This document shows positions 1 through 9,025 of a DNA stretch of 22,945 nt, piece by piece (position 1 is the first letter of the stretch; each line of letters begins with the position of its first letter). Position numbers and translations under genes: made by a program. A model generated the notes under the pieces. That model had not been told where the DNA came from, did no database searches, and worked only from the letters and a program-made list of their open reading frames with translations. The DNA is from Candidatus Gracilibacteria bacterium CG2_30_37_12 (lineage in GTDB: Bacteria; Patescibacteriota; Gracilibacteria; BD1-5; UBA2023). The stretch is taken from NCBI GenBank assembly GCA_001873165.1, contig MNYO01000050.1, positions 1 through 22,945 on the forward strand. Reading direction: 5' to 3'.

Positions 1-198
1 GAAAAAAAGTTTCTTTTCTGGGTTTCTGATATTCCCCTGTCTTCCTCCTCCATATCCACGCTTACGGTTTTGTTTGGAAAGAGCTACTTCTATGACAAAT
101 TGAGTAAAGACAGGTAAAAGCGATTGAAATTCTTCAGGGGATATTCCTGTGAGGGCACGAAAAATACGATTGTTCTTAAGAGCACGATTGAGATCCAT
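1..198 (-). CDS. IS5-family-type transposase, N-terminal part (runs off the window edge)
   Basis: The open frame continues past base 1, so only about 66 N-terminal residues are visible. It begins MDLNRALKN and holds the segments RALTGISPEEFQSLLP and KRGYGGGRQGNIRNPEKK. This pattern (a helix-turn-helix, then a Gly/Arg-rich turn before the DDE domain) is typical of the HTH that precedes the DDE domain in IS5-like transposases. The DDE catalytic residues lie outside the window, so activity cannot be judged. An alternative in-frame ATG at 210 would add four residues (MFSC). The gene lies downstream of the DHH phosphoesterase on the same strand, separated by a hairpin. Family assignment is by sequence feel and is moderately sure. 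Confidence 0.7.
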   Translation of the reverse strand, partial: MDLNRALKNNRIFRALTGISPEEFQSLLPVFTQFVIEVALSKQNRKRGYGGGRQGNIRNPEKKLFF

Positions 199-222
199 AC
201 AAGAAAACATGAGACAAATAGA

Positions 223-254
223 AATATACTACAATGTGACCTTTGTAGTATATT
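223..254. terminator. Perfect 12-bp hairpin after the DHH phosphoesterase gene
   Basis: Arms at 223-234 and 243-254 are exact reverse complements around an 8-base loop. The hairpin starts 38 bases past the stop of the minus-strand gene that ends at 292 and is followed on that strand by TTTCTATTTGTC, which is only moderately U-rich. Most likely it is that gene's intrinsic terminator, insulating it from the transposase. Confidence 0.55.
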
Positions 255-291
255 CATTTTTTGTTTCGGGACAAGTCTAATACAGTTTCTT

Positions 292-1272
292 CTACATTCT
301 CACATCCATTTCTTCTATTACTTTGAGTATTTCTTCAATAGATATATTCGTATAAGCTCCACCTGATTGGATGTGTCCGCCACCTCAGAAATATCGAGCA
401 ATTCGAGAAACATCGAATCCATCTCGTCGAGCACGGAAACTGAGCTTAATATCACCCGAATCCGTTTCTTTTATGAGAAATGCAAAATCTGCACCATCCA
501 AAGAGGAAAGTACTTCATTAATAAGTTGTGGTCCAAGTTCTGTTTCTTTTATATTATATCGTTGAAAAACCTCTTGAGTAATAATTCCTCCAACAATTTT
601 CCCTCACTTCAGAGAGGTGAGGTTTTCGAGTACGTATCCGTACAACTGAAGATAATTCAATTTCTCACTTTTGTAGGAATGAAAAATAATTTTTTCATAT
701 TCTGCCTGAAGCGCTATAAGTTTACTCGTCACTTCAAGAGTATGGGGACGAATACTATTTTTGAAGCAATTCGTATCACGAATGATCCCAAAAAGGAGAA
801 GTGTTGCTACTTGTATGGTAATCTCTTTTTTATTTTCCTCCATCAAATCATAGAGAAGCTCACACGTGGAACTCGATTTCGTATCCACCAGATTATAATC
901 CCCAAACATTTTATTTCCATTATGATGATCGATACTTACAATCGGCGTATGTTCAAAAATATCTGGGTGCAATTCTGGATACTTTCCAATGAGTGATAAT
1001 TCTCCACAATCACACACAAAAATAGCATCAAATTTCGTTCCCTCAATCGCTTTATGTACTTCTGTATGGATATTCAAGAAATGAAAAAGTGGCGTGATAG
1101 GAAGTTCATTTATGACCTCCACATTCTTACCGATACTTTGGAGATAAAAGTACAGAGCCATACTCGATCCATAAGCATCGCCATCGACACTTTTATGTCC
1201 CATCACGAGAAAATTTTGTCATTTTTCGATAACTGCGAGGATTTTTCGTATTTCTTGTTGCGTTTCATTCAT
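292..1272 (-). CDS. nrnA: DHH/DHHA1 phosphoesterase, NrnA-like oligoribonuclease / pAp phosphatase
   Basis: The protein has 326 residues when UGA is read as Gly; three UGA codons interrupt it under the standard code. The N-terminal DHH domain has the manganese-binding motifs in order: MGHKSVDGDA (about residue 24), FVCDCGEL, SIDHHNGN and GIIRDTNCF. The C-terminal DHHA1 domain ends with IARYFGGGGHIQSGG, whose first Gly is a UGA. Family members remove nucleotides from very short RNAs and/or dephosphorylate 3'-phosphoadenosine 5'-phosphate in the cytosol; the sequence alone does not say which substrate is used. I chose the ATG at 1272 because it keeps the leading helix (MNETQQEIRKIL); a GTG at 1206 would cut off conserved sequence. 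Stop is TAG. It is divergent from rlmE, with 52 bases between the starts. Confidence 0.88.
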
Positions 1273-1324
1273 TTTTGTGTATTTTAAGAGCAAATAATAG
1301 GAGATATTAATAATTTTTTCTTTC

Positions 1325-2110
1325 ATGTCAACAATAAAATCCCCAAAGAAACTCACTCGTACCAGACGTCGAACAAAACTTGATAAGGTCTTGGCAGGAG
1401 AACTTCCTCAAAAACAGAAAAATATCAGGGTTGCGTGTGATGCCGGAGCTTCTCCTCAGAAGAAAGCCAAAGATATTCCTGTAATTATCAAGAAAAAGCA
1501 AAAAACGGGAAAACCTCAGTATATCGTGCGAGACGATTATTTTTATGAGGCAAAACGCCTCGGATATCGTGCACGAAGTGCCTTTAAGCTCCTCGATATT
1601 CAGGAAAAATATAATATTATCAGAACCGGCATGAAGGTTCTCGATATTGCAAGCGCTCCAGGAAGTTGGCTCCAAGTTCTCGTAAAAATGGTCGGACCAA
1701 CAGGGGTTGTTGCTGGAATCGATATTCAAAAAATCGCTGGATTTGGACACCAGAATATCCATGTATTTCAGGGGGATGTCTTTGTAACAGAACCTATTAT
1801 TGAGTTTCTCAAAGGACACGACATTGTACAAGTAGATTGTATAACTTCGGATATCGCTGCCCACACTACTGGTCAAACAGGAGTAGACCAGTATCGTAGC
1901 GTGGAACTTAACCTTGCTATCCTCGATATCGCAGATATATTTCTGCGAAAATGAGGAACACTCGTACTTAAGGTCTTTGTCGGAGAAGATATCGATGATC
2001 TCATCGGACCAATAAAAGATCGTTATGCGGTACTTCACAAATGCAAACCAAAAGCCTGCCGAGAACGAAGTTTCGAAGAGTACTTCGTATGTCAGGGGAA
2101 GAAAGATTAA
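1325..2110 (+). CDS. rlmE: 23S rRNA (uridine-2'-O-)-methyltransferase RlmE (FtsJ/RrmJ) with a basic N-terminal extension
   Basis: This is a 261-residue FtsJ-fold methyltransferase. RlmE 2'-O-methylates a uridine of the 23S A-loop on the 50S subunit. The SAM-binding motif is VLDIASAPGSW (about 105-115). The K-D-K-E catalytic tetrad is visible as K88 (RSAFKL), D176 (TSDIAAHTTG), K216 (LVLKVFVGED) and E251 (RSFEEY). The Gly at codon 210, just before GTLVLK, is a UGA; a standard-code caller would truncate the protein there and lose two tetrad residues. The first ~65 residues are Lys/Arg-rich and absent from the roughly 209-residue E. coli enzyme. They may bind rRNA (inference). ATG at 1325, stop TAA; no Shine-Dalgarno. 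Confidence 0.93.
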
Positions 2111-2132
2111 ATTTGTAAAAATATTAAAAATC

Positions 2133-2163
2133 ATCCGTTCACAAATAGACGGGTAATTTTTTT
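2133..2163 (+). terminator. Candidate intrinsic terminator of rlmE
   Basis: A 6-bp stem (2133-2138 with 2149-2154, one G-U pair) is followed by AATTTTTTTTG. It lies 22 bases after the rlmE stop. Confidence 0.5.
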
Positions 2164-2246
2164 GATCCTTTTCTAGAAACTCAGATGTAATTAGGTATTT
2201 CTTAAGGTAGCCAATTACCATTCATTTACACATTTTACTATTTAAA

Positions 2247-2275
2247 TGTTTCAGTATATGAAACAGTTTTTAATT
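2247..2275 (+). terminator. Hairpin TGTTTCA/TGAAACA with a T-rich tail
   Basis: A perfect 7-bp stem (2247-2253, 2259-2265) with a 5-base loop is followed by GTTTTTAATTATT. It sits in the 252-base gap between rlmE and the secreted repeat protein. It could be a second rlmE terminator or part of the leader of the next gene. I see no convincing coding capacity in this gap. Confidence 0.35.
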
Positions 2276-2362
2276 ATTATAGTTAATAGGAGTCTCTTTC
2301 TGTTCTACAAAACTTCTTTTTAGGATTACAATAATGATTCTTACCTTGTAAATTTCACTTAT

Positions 2363-4522
2363 ATGAATGCTTATAAAAATATCAAAAATATAGTTTTAGG
2401 AATATGCTCTTTCGGATATATATTTTCTCTTTCTACCCTAACATATGCGGAAGTAATCGGAGATTCACATACAGGAATGGACAAAATTATTCAAGTAATT
2501 AATAGTGATGAGTGACTCAAAAATAACATGGAAAATAAGAATAATCCTGTGACACAGAGCGATATAGATGCTGGAGCAACAAACGCCAATTGGATGAATA
2601 AGATTATTATTTACTCAATAAAAGCAACGGGGGTTGCCAATGATGGAGCGATCAATACCGCTGATGCACGAGATCTCAATGATTTTATCTACAAGAAATT
2701 TTACACTACTTGGAAAAATCTTCATGGACTCGATGATCCCAAAAATAAAATCGAAACGGGATATCACCGAATTCAAAATGATGGCGGAAATACGACTATG
2801 TATGGTGAAAATGCCATAAATACGGTGTTTGATGGGATCTATCATCTCGGATACGAAAGTAGTGAGAGTAATAATCTCCTCAATGAAAATGGGAATAATA
2901 ATGCCACTTTTACGACCGTAGGATTTTGGATGAGTGATTTTTTGAAAGATAAACTAGCGAATGGAAGTCTCAAATGACCAGATGAGAAAAATATTGTTTG
3001 AGTTACTAATACTGGACTTGATCAGATTATAAATATCATAAAAGATGATCCGGGAGTAGCTCTCCGGGTTTCCACTAGCCATATACGAGATGGAGCAAAT
3101 GCTGCAAACGAGATGAATAAAATTATTATCACTTCTATAAAAGCCACGGGGATTGCTAATGATGGAGAGATAAATACAGCTGATGCCCGAGAACTCAATG
3201 ACTATATTTTTAAAAATTATCATAATAAATGGATAATACTTCATGGGGATGATAGTCAAATCACTTCTCCAAATACAGGAAAGAAAATCACTCTAGAAAC
3301 AGGATATCACCTCATCCAAAACGATGGATGAGTGACACAAATATTCGGGATAAATGCGATAAATACGGTGTTTGATGATATTTACCATCTCGGATTTGCA
3401 TCGAGTAAAAATAATCTCAAGAATGAAGATGGAAATGGAAATGCACAATTTTCTTCTATCTGATTCTATCTCAATTATCTCCTCGAAAACGATCTCAAAA
3501 ATGGAAGTCTCAAAAATGGAGCGATTCAGGAAATCAAAGGGACAACCAATACAGGACTCGATAAAATTATAGAATATCTCAAGACCGATGTTGGACTGAG
3601 TCAAAATGTAAAAACTTCCGATATGCTCGTTGGAGCAAAATCTGCTGACGGTATGAATAAAATCCTCATAGAGGCATTCAAAAAAACCGGAGTAACCAAT
3701 GATGGAAATATTTCAGAAACCGATATACGAGAAATTAACCTCTTTATCACGAAAAATTATCTCCCAAAATGGGCAAATCTCCATGGAGATGATGAAACGG
3801 CTGGTGGAGAAACAGGATTCCATCTCGTTCAAAACGATGGAGCGTCCAAACAGATGTTCGGAAAAAATGCTGTTAATACGGTGTTTGATGGAATCTATCA
3901 TCTCGGATTTCTCACCACCGATAAAAATCGACTAAAGAATGAAGATGAAAATGCTAATGCTTCATTTAAAGATGTAGCTCTTTGGCTTGATGGTCTGATG
4001 TGAGATGATATACGAAGCAATACGGCTATTAAAAATGTAGAATTTAAATGACTCGATGTTGCTTCTGGAGACTGGTATATGCTCCCAAATGGCTTCAAAG
4101 GATGAAATTTTGAAGCCAATGGGATTGCTATTCTAAGTGATAAAACAGTAAAAAATAACTCTATAATACATGTCACAATAAATGCAACCGCGGATGGAAG
4201 TTATCAAAATGGATTCATCGTCTTTGATTACGTTTCCCCCGATGAATTTAAATATGTCTGAGCAAGAATATGAGGAAAATATTGGGTCATAGGACAATAC
4301 AAAAATGGAAGATATGCAGATCTCAAGACCTTTAAAGACGCACTAGAAACTAGAAAAAATTATAGACTATCGATAAGTGTTATCGGAAGTTCTATCATTC
4401 TCAATGTAGATTCTGTAGAAAAAATTCGATATACTTTTACAAAACCATTCAACGAGAAAATATGATTGGCCATAGAAAGATCCTCTATTGAATTTACAGA
4501 CATTAATATTGTAAATAAGTAA
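2363..4522 (+). CDS. Secreted triple-repeat protein with dockerin-like calcium loops and a C-terminal lectin-like domain
   Basis: The protein has 719 residues, with 11 UGA-Gly codons that split it into fragments under the standard code. Residues 1-33 look like a signal peptide (basic MNAYKNIKN, hydrophobic core, ending TYA). Three homologous units of about 180 residues begin at TGMD/TGLD (residues 37, 217, 397). Each carries M-N-K-I, a loop of the form NDGxINTADxRxLNxxI resembling an EF-hand/dockerin calcium loop, then LHGxDD, ETGYHxIQNDG, NTVFDGIYHLGF and a second Asn/Asp-rich loop (NEDGNANA). The final ~165 residues (DWYMLPNG, FIVFDYVSPDEFKYVG, KYWVIGQY) look like a concanavalin-type beta-sandwich. 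Similar repeat and sandwich segments occur in calcium-binding secreted proteins of other bacteria (recalled, not searched). Probable role is extracellular adhesion or carbohydrate binding; no catalytic motif is seen. TAA stop, then a bidirectional terminator. Confidence 0.82.
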
Positions 4523-4541
4523 TATTATTCGCTTAATCCAG

Positions 4542-4575
4542 AAAAATACTCCATTCGGTCGAATGGAGTATTTTT
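4542..4575. terminator. Bidirectional intrinsic terminator between the repeat protein and clpB
   Basis: A perfect 15-bp stem (4542-4556, 4561-4575) with a GGTC loop has an A-tract on one side and a T-tract on the other, so it works on both strands. It starts 20 bases after the stop of the plus-strand gene and ends one base before the clpB stop codon. Confidence 0.92.
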
Positions 4576-4576
4576 G

Positions 4577-7144
4577 TTATATGATAAACAATTCTCATTT
4601 TTTCATACTAAGTTTCACATCCATCCCTTCCATCAATTCTCCCGAGAGAATCTTTGTTGAGAGTGGATTTATAACCATTCGAGTAATCGCTCGCTTCAGA
4701 GGTCGTGCTCCAAATTCTCGATCATATCCTGTTGCAATGAGTTCTTTTTTAATACTTGCATCATACGAAACAATAATGTGTTTCTCCGCGAGTAATGTAG
4801 TAACATTCTGTAAGAGGATATCAACAATTCTTGAAAGTACCGATTCTGAGAGTGGGTTATATACCACGATGTCATCGATTCGATTTAAGAATTCAGGACG
4901 GAAATAGTTCTTCAATTCTCCCATAATATTTTTCGTAAGTTCTTTCTCATCACTTGTGGCTTCTATGAGTCGACTTCCTACATTGGAGGTCATGATAATG
5001 ATGGTATTTTTAAAGCTCACGGTTCGTCCCTTCCCATCGGTCAGTCGACCATCGTCAAGGATTTGAAGAAATACATTAAATACATCGGAGTGAGCTTTTT
5101 CTATCTCATCGAAGAGTATAACAGAATAGGGGTTGCGACGAACCGCTTCAGTCAATTGTCCCCCTTCTTCGTGTCCGATATATCCAGGAGGAGAACCGAT
5201 CAGACGAGCAACTGTGTGAGCTTCTCCATACTCACTCATATCAATACGGATCATCGCGTGCGGATCATTGAAAAGTTCTTCGGCAAGTGCTTTTGCTGTC
5301 TCGGTTTTCCCGACTCCTGTCGGTCCGAGAAAAAGGAAACTTCCGATTGGTTTTTCTGGATCAGAAAGTCCTGCTTTATTGCGTTGAATAGCTTCGGAAA
5401 CAAGTTTCAGAGCAGTATCTTGTCCAACAACATGTGTAGAAAGATTTTCAAAAAGATGCAAATATTTTTCTCCTTCTCCTTCCACAAGCTTCCCAACAGG
5501 AATACGAGTCCACTTTGCGATAATCTCCGCGATATCTTCTATATCCACTTTTTCTCGGAGAAAAGATTCTCCTTTTTTCTGAATATCTGAAAGTTCTTGT
5601 TCTATAGAATCAATGGTTTTTTCTAATACTGGGATTTCTCCATAGCGAATACGCGCAACTCCTGCATAATCTGCATCCCGCTCCAATTCCAGAGCATTAT
5701 TTTTAAGAGACTCGATCTTTTCTTTATGAGTTTTTACCGAAACAATCAAATCTTTTTCTCGTTGCCACTTCGAAAGTTTGGTTCGAAATTCTTCTTGTTT
5801 ATCTGCAAGAGATTTTTCGAGTTCATTCATAATTTTCGGATCTTGGGTCGTTTCTGCCTTCAGAGCTTCGCGTTCGATTTCGAGAGAACGAATCTCTTTT
5901 TCTAGTTTATCGAGAACAATCGGTTTACTTGTAGAGCTCATTTTCACACTCGATGCCGCCTCATCTATCAAATCAATTGCTTTATCAGGCAGTTTGCGAT
6001 CGGGAATATATTTCACCGAGAGTTCCACCGCACTCGTGATAGCTCGATCCATAATCTTAATTCCATGAAAAGCTTCGTATTTATCCTTGATTCCACGAAG
6101 GATGGAGATCGCATCTTCTATACTTGGTTCATCCACCAGAACTTGCTGAAATCGACGTTCCAATGCTTGATCTTTCTCAATATACTTTCTGTACTCAGCA
6201 ATCGTCGTCGCTCCGATAACTTTGATAGCCCCACGAGCAAGAGCAGGCTTTAGGAGATTTCCTGCATCAGCTCCTCATTCCTGATTTCCTGCTCCGACAA
6301 TCGTGTGAACTTCATCGATAAAGAGAATAATTCCTCCGTCCGATTTCTCAACCTCTTTCAGAACTCCCTTGAGTCGTTCCTCGAATTCTCCGCGGTACTT
6401 TGCACCCGCAATAAGCGCTCCAAGATCGAGAGTGAGTATTCGTTTATTTTTCAGGACATCTGGCACGTCTCCCTCGACGATTTTTCGAGCAATTCCTTCG
6501 ACGATGGCAGTTTTCCCTACTCCTGGGTCTCCGATGAGGATGGGATTATTCTTTGTTCGGCGAGACAATATTTGAATAGTTCGATGAATCTCCTCTTCTC
6601 GCCCAATAACCGGATCAATCTTTCCTTTCTTGGCGAGTTCCACCAAATCAATCGTGTATTTCTTCAGTGCCTCATAGAGATTCTCCGCGTCATTAGAAGT
6701 TACTTTTTCACCTCCACGGAGATTCTCCACTTCTTTTTTGTATACAGAAAAGGTAATACTAAAAGTACCCAAAAGATCTTTCAGACTCATAGCCTTTTCA
6801 ATCAAAGCCAAAAAAAGATGTTCCTCGGTGATATAATTGTCTTGCATAGTTTTCGCAAGAACATCTGCGTAAGTTATCACTGTATTCATTTCACTTGAAA
6901 GCGTAATCCCCGACTGTCCACTGACTTTTGGGAGCTTTTCCAATTGTTCCGTAACTCGTTTTATAAAAAATTCTAAATCCACCCCAATCCTTCATAGAAG
7001 TTCTCGGTTGATACTCTCACTTGAGAGGAGAATAGATGAAAGAAGATGAATACTTTCTAAAGATGGATTTCAGGTACTTATAGCCAAGTTTTGTGCTTCC
7101 TCAAGTCTCTTAGAAGCTGATATAGTATAGCGTTCGAGATTCAT
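4577..7144 (-). CDS. clpB: ATP-dependent chaperone ClpB (Hsp100 disaggregase)
   Basis: The protein has 855 residues, about the usual ClpB length. The N domain (1-145) is followed by AAA+ module 1 with Walker A GDPGVGKT (about 205-212) and Walker [14 protein letters not shown] long charged middle coiled coil (about 405-520) distinguishes ClpB from ClpA/ClpC. AAA+ module 2 has GPTGVGKT (about 607-614), [11 protein letters not shown] and [11 protein letters not shown]. ClpB threads aggregated proteins through its hexamer pore, normally with DnaK. Four UGA-Gly codons: two in the N domain, one in GNQEGGADAG just after Walker B of module 1, and one four residues before the C-terminal ELFII. Upstream is a degenerate CIRCE operator and an A/T-rich -10 element, suggesting HrcA-type heat-shock control. 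ATG at 7144, stop TAA. Confidence 0.97.
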
Positions 7145-7154
7145 ATGCGTGAAT

Positions 7155-7160
7155 ATTATA
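7155..7160 (-). promoter_or_regulatory. Possible -10 element of clpB
   Basis: Minus-strand TATAAT lies 10 bases upstream of the clpB ATG and just downstream of the CIRCE-like palindrome. No clear -35 is visible at the expected distance. Transcription from here would give an almost leaderless mRNA. Confidence 0.35.
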
Positions 7161-7168
7161 AAATATAA

Positions 7169-7195
7169 CTAGCATATACAGTGTATACGTGCTAA
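7169..7195 (-). promoter_or_regulatory. Degenerate CIRCE-like operator (HrcA site) upstream of clpB
   Basis: On the minus strand the sequence is TTAGCACGT, nine bases, ATATGCTAG. The CIRCE consensus is TTAGCACTC-N9-GAGTGCTAA. The left arm matches 7 of 9 and the right arm 5 of 9, with exactly the 9-9-9 geometry and a heat-shock gene directly downstream (24 bases to its ATG). HrcA repression is inferred; hrcA is not in the window. Confidence 0.5.
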
Positions 7196-7226
7196 TTTAA
7201 AAAGCAAGAGGAAATATAAAAAACTT

Positions 7227-7255
7227 TTGATTTACAAAAAAAAAAACGATATACT
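7227..7255 (+). promoter_or_regulatory. Sigma-70-type promoter for the glycine-rich protein gene
   Basis: TTGATT (7227-7232), a 17-base spacer containing an 11-A run, then TATACT (7250-7255). The element ends 35 bases before the ATG at 7291. Both hexamers are close to consensus and the spacing is ideal. Confidence 0.65.
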
Positions 7256-7290
7256 TTCTCTGTAATTTTAGTTTCTAAATCTTTTTCAAT

Positions 7291-8316
7291 ATGAAACAGT
7301 TCTTTAAGTGGCTTGGGAAACATATTGCGGGAGCAATGGTATTTTCATTATTCTCTATACTCTTTATAGCAGGGATTGTCTATGCTCTCACCTATCCAAG
7401 TGCTCCACCAATGGGAGAAGTAGCAGGAGGAAAATTTATGGATTATTTTAATAAAATACTCGTAAGCACTGGAACATTGAGCGATGGAACTGTTAAAAAG
7501 GCAGCCAATCTTCAAGTCTCTGTAGGCGCAGCTGTAGGGAAAGTACTTACATCAGATGCTACGGGAAATGGTTCATGGCAAGATGCTACATGAGGGGGAA
7601 GTTTTGTATGTAACGGAACTACATTTTGTAATGCAGTTCACGGAACATATTCATTTCCTGGAACAGTTACTAACTGGATAGTTCCAGTAGGAGTGGTATC
7701 TGTTCGTGTTAGTATGAAGTGAGGAAATGGTTCATCTTATACTGGAGGTGGTGGTTCATTTTTAATGAATAATGGTATCTTAATTATGGTATCTGGTGGT
7801 GGTGGTGGAAGTGGAGCTTGGGATGGAGATGGTCCTAAATATGCTGGAGCTGGGTGAGTAAATGGAGCTGGTGGAAATGGTGGTGGTGGTTTTTGAGGAG
7901 CTGGCGCGTGAACTAATAGTCATGGTGGAAATGGTGGTACATCTCTCTGCTGAAGTCCCTCTCCTGGAATATGAGGAGTGGGTGGCGTAAATGGTACAAA
8001 TGGAGCTGCTGCAGTTTATTGGTCTGTTGGATGAGGTGGTGGACATTGAGGTGGAGCTTCATTAGAAGACTTTCTTGGAGGTAATATCATACAATTTGGT
8101 GGTGGATGAGGTGGTGGATATGGTGGATGAGGTGGATGAAGCGGTCGATGGTGCGGATATAGTTATAGTGGTGGATGAGGTGGATGAGGTGGATATCGTG
8201 CAGGTACAATTATTTCCGATGCCATTTATGGAGGTGATGCTATAGCAGTTGTTCCCGGACAAACTCTTAGAGGTACTGCAGGAAATTACTCTGGTTATGT
8301 CACCATTAATTGGTAA
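7291..8316 (+). CDS. Membrane-anchored glycine-rich surface protein (14 UGA-encoded glycines)
   Basis: The protein has 341 residues when UGA is Gly. Residues about 12-33 are a strong hydrophobic segment (signal anchor or signal peptide, ending GIVYAL). A short linker contains GKVLTSDATGNGSWQ, a motif common in trimeric fibre-like proteins. Then comes NWIVPVGVVSVRVSMKGG, typical of the start of the glycine-rich domain in tail-fibre-like and surface proteins. From about residue 150 to 310 the protein is largely Gly, with runs of six to nine. Fourteen of these glycines are UGA and most of the rest GGT/GGA. The C-terminus is ordered again (DAIAVVPGQTLRG...YVTINW). Under the standard code only the first 100 residues would be called. 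Likely an exported structural or adhesive surface protein; the exact role is unknown. TAA stop, 25 bases before the next gene. Confidence 0.8.
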
Positions 8317-8341
8317 AAAAATATTTTTTAATCTTCAAGAT

Positions 8342-8950
8342 ATGGATATCAACAAGAATCAGATATTAAAATTATTAGTCTCTGGAATTATTATTTTTTC
8401 TATAGGTATGGCTACTGGTATATTTCTAGTTATTCCTAAAATTCTACCACTTCCATGTATAAATAGTAATCCGAATATCCTTGTACAAAGCAGTACAGGA
8501 ACTCAAAATATCTCAAATACAAATTTTGAAGTACTAGAAAAGCTCAATAAGACAAGATTGCTCTCAGGAATAGTATCGCAAATTGATGGAAATTATATAT
8601 ATATTCATACACAAACACCAGATCAAATAAATAGCAAAACTTTCGATGAATATAAAGTACTTATAACGAATGATACAAAGATATCTAAAATTTCTTTAAG
8701 AGCATCAGATGTCAGGTGATCTGAAATATCCGATACAAAAATAATACACAGGAATAATACAATACCTCAATGAATCTTGCTATCGGGAATAACAACCTTT
8801 ATTCCCGCTAATATTGCAGATATTACCATAGGAGCGGTGATTAGTGTTTTTCTTCAGAGGGATATTAAACCAATGGATGATTTATCGGCAGAAGAAATTC
8901 AATTTCAACCAAAACTTACAGAGAAGGATATTCCTCGTCTTCCCCTGTAA
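8342..8950 (+). CDS. Membrane-anchored protein of unknown function
   Basis: The protein has 202 residues, with two UGA-Gly codons. The N-terminal hydrophobic segment (residues about 9-32, LLVSGIIIFSIGMATGIFLVIP) makes it a single-pass or secreted protein. The rest is small-beta-barrel-like in character (LLSGIVSQIDGNYIYIHTQ, YKVLITNDTKISK, DITIGAVISVFLQRDI), resembling domains that describe pH- or metal-independent binding folds, but I recognise no family. I chose ATG at 8342 because the longer frame opening at 8249 lies inside the glycine-rich gene. It starts 25 bases after that gene and is probably cotranscribed with it, which hints at a shared role at the surface. Stop TAA. Confidence 0.7.
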
Positions 8951-8983
8951 ATGAATAACTAAACTTATCAAGCTTGCACAGTA

Positions 8984-9025
8984 AATATAAAGACCTTTTG
9001 GAAATTCCTAAAAGGTCTTTATATT
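8984..9025. terminator. Bidirectional terminator between the membrane protein gene and ftsW
   Basis: A perfect 16-bp stem (8984-8999, 9010-9025) with a 10-base loop lies between two convergent genes. Its last two bases overlap the ftsW stop codon. Confidence 0.92.

Noticed and set aside
223..254. 12-bp inverted repeat as the terminal repeats of the insertion sequence
   Set aside because: The two arms lie 8 bases apart, forming a hairpin; IS ends would flank the whole element.
1328..2221. 297-residue minus-strand frame opposite rlmE
   Set aside because: It is antisense to a gene with complete catalytic motifs, and its translation has no recognisable family character.
2363..4522. Several short adjacent genes or a decayed pseudogene
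   Set aside because: All breaks are UGA in a single uninterrupted frame, with no frameshift and conserved repeats, so it is one intact gene under code 25.
5063..5590. 175-residue plus-strand frame inside clpB
   Set aside because: Shadow of the conserved clpB sequence; Phe/Ser-rich composition typical of antisense frames.
7780..8262. Ser/Thr-rich minus-strand frames opposite the glycine-rich gene
   Set aside because: They are the reverse complement of GGT/GGA/TGA glycine codons; low complexity, no start context.
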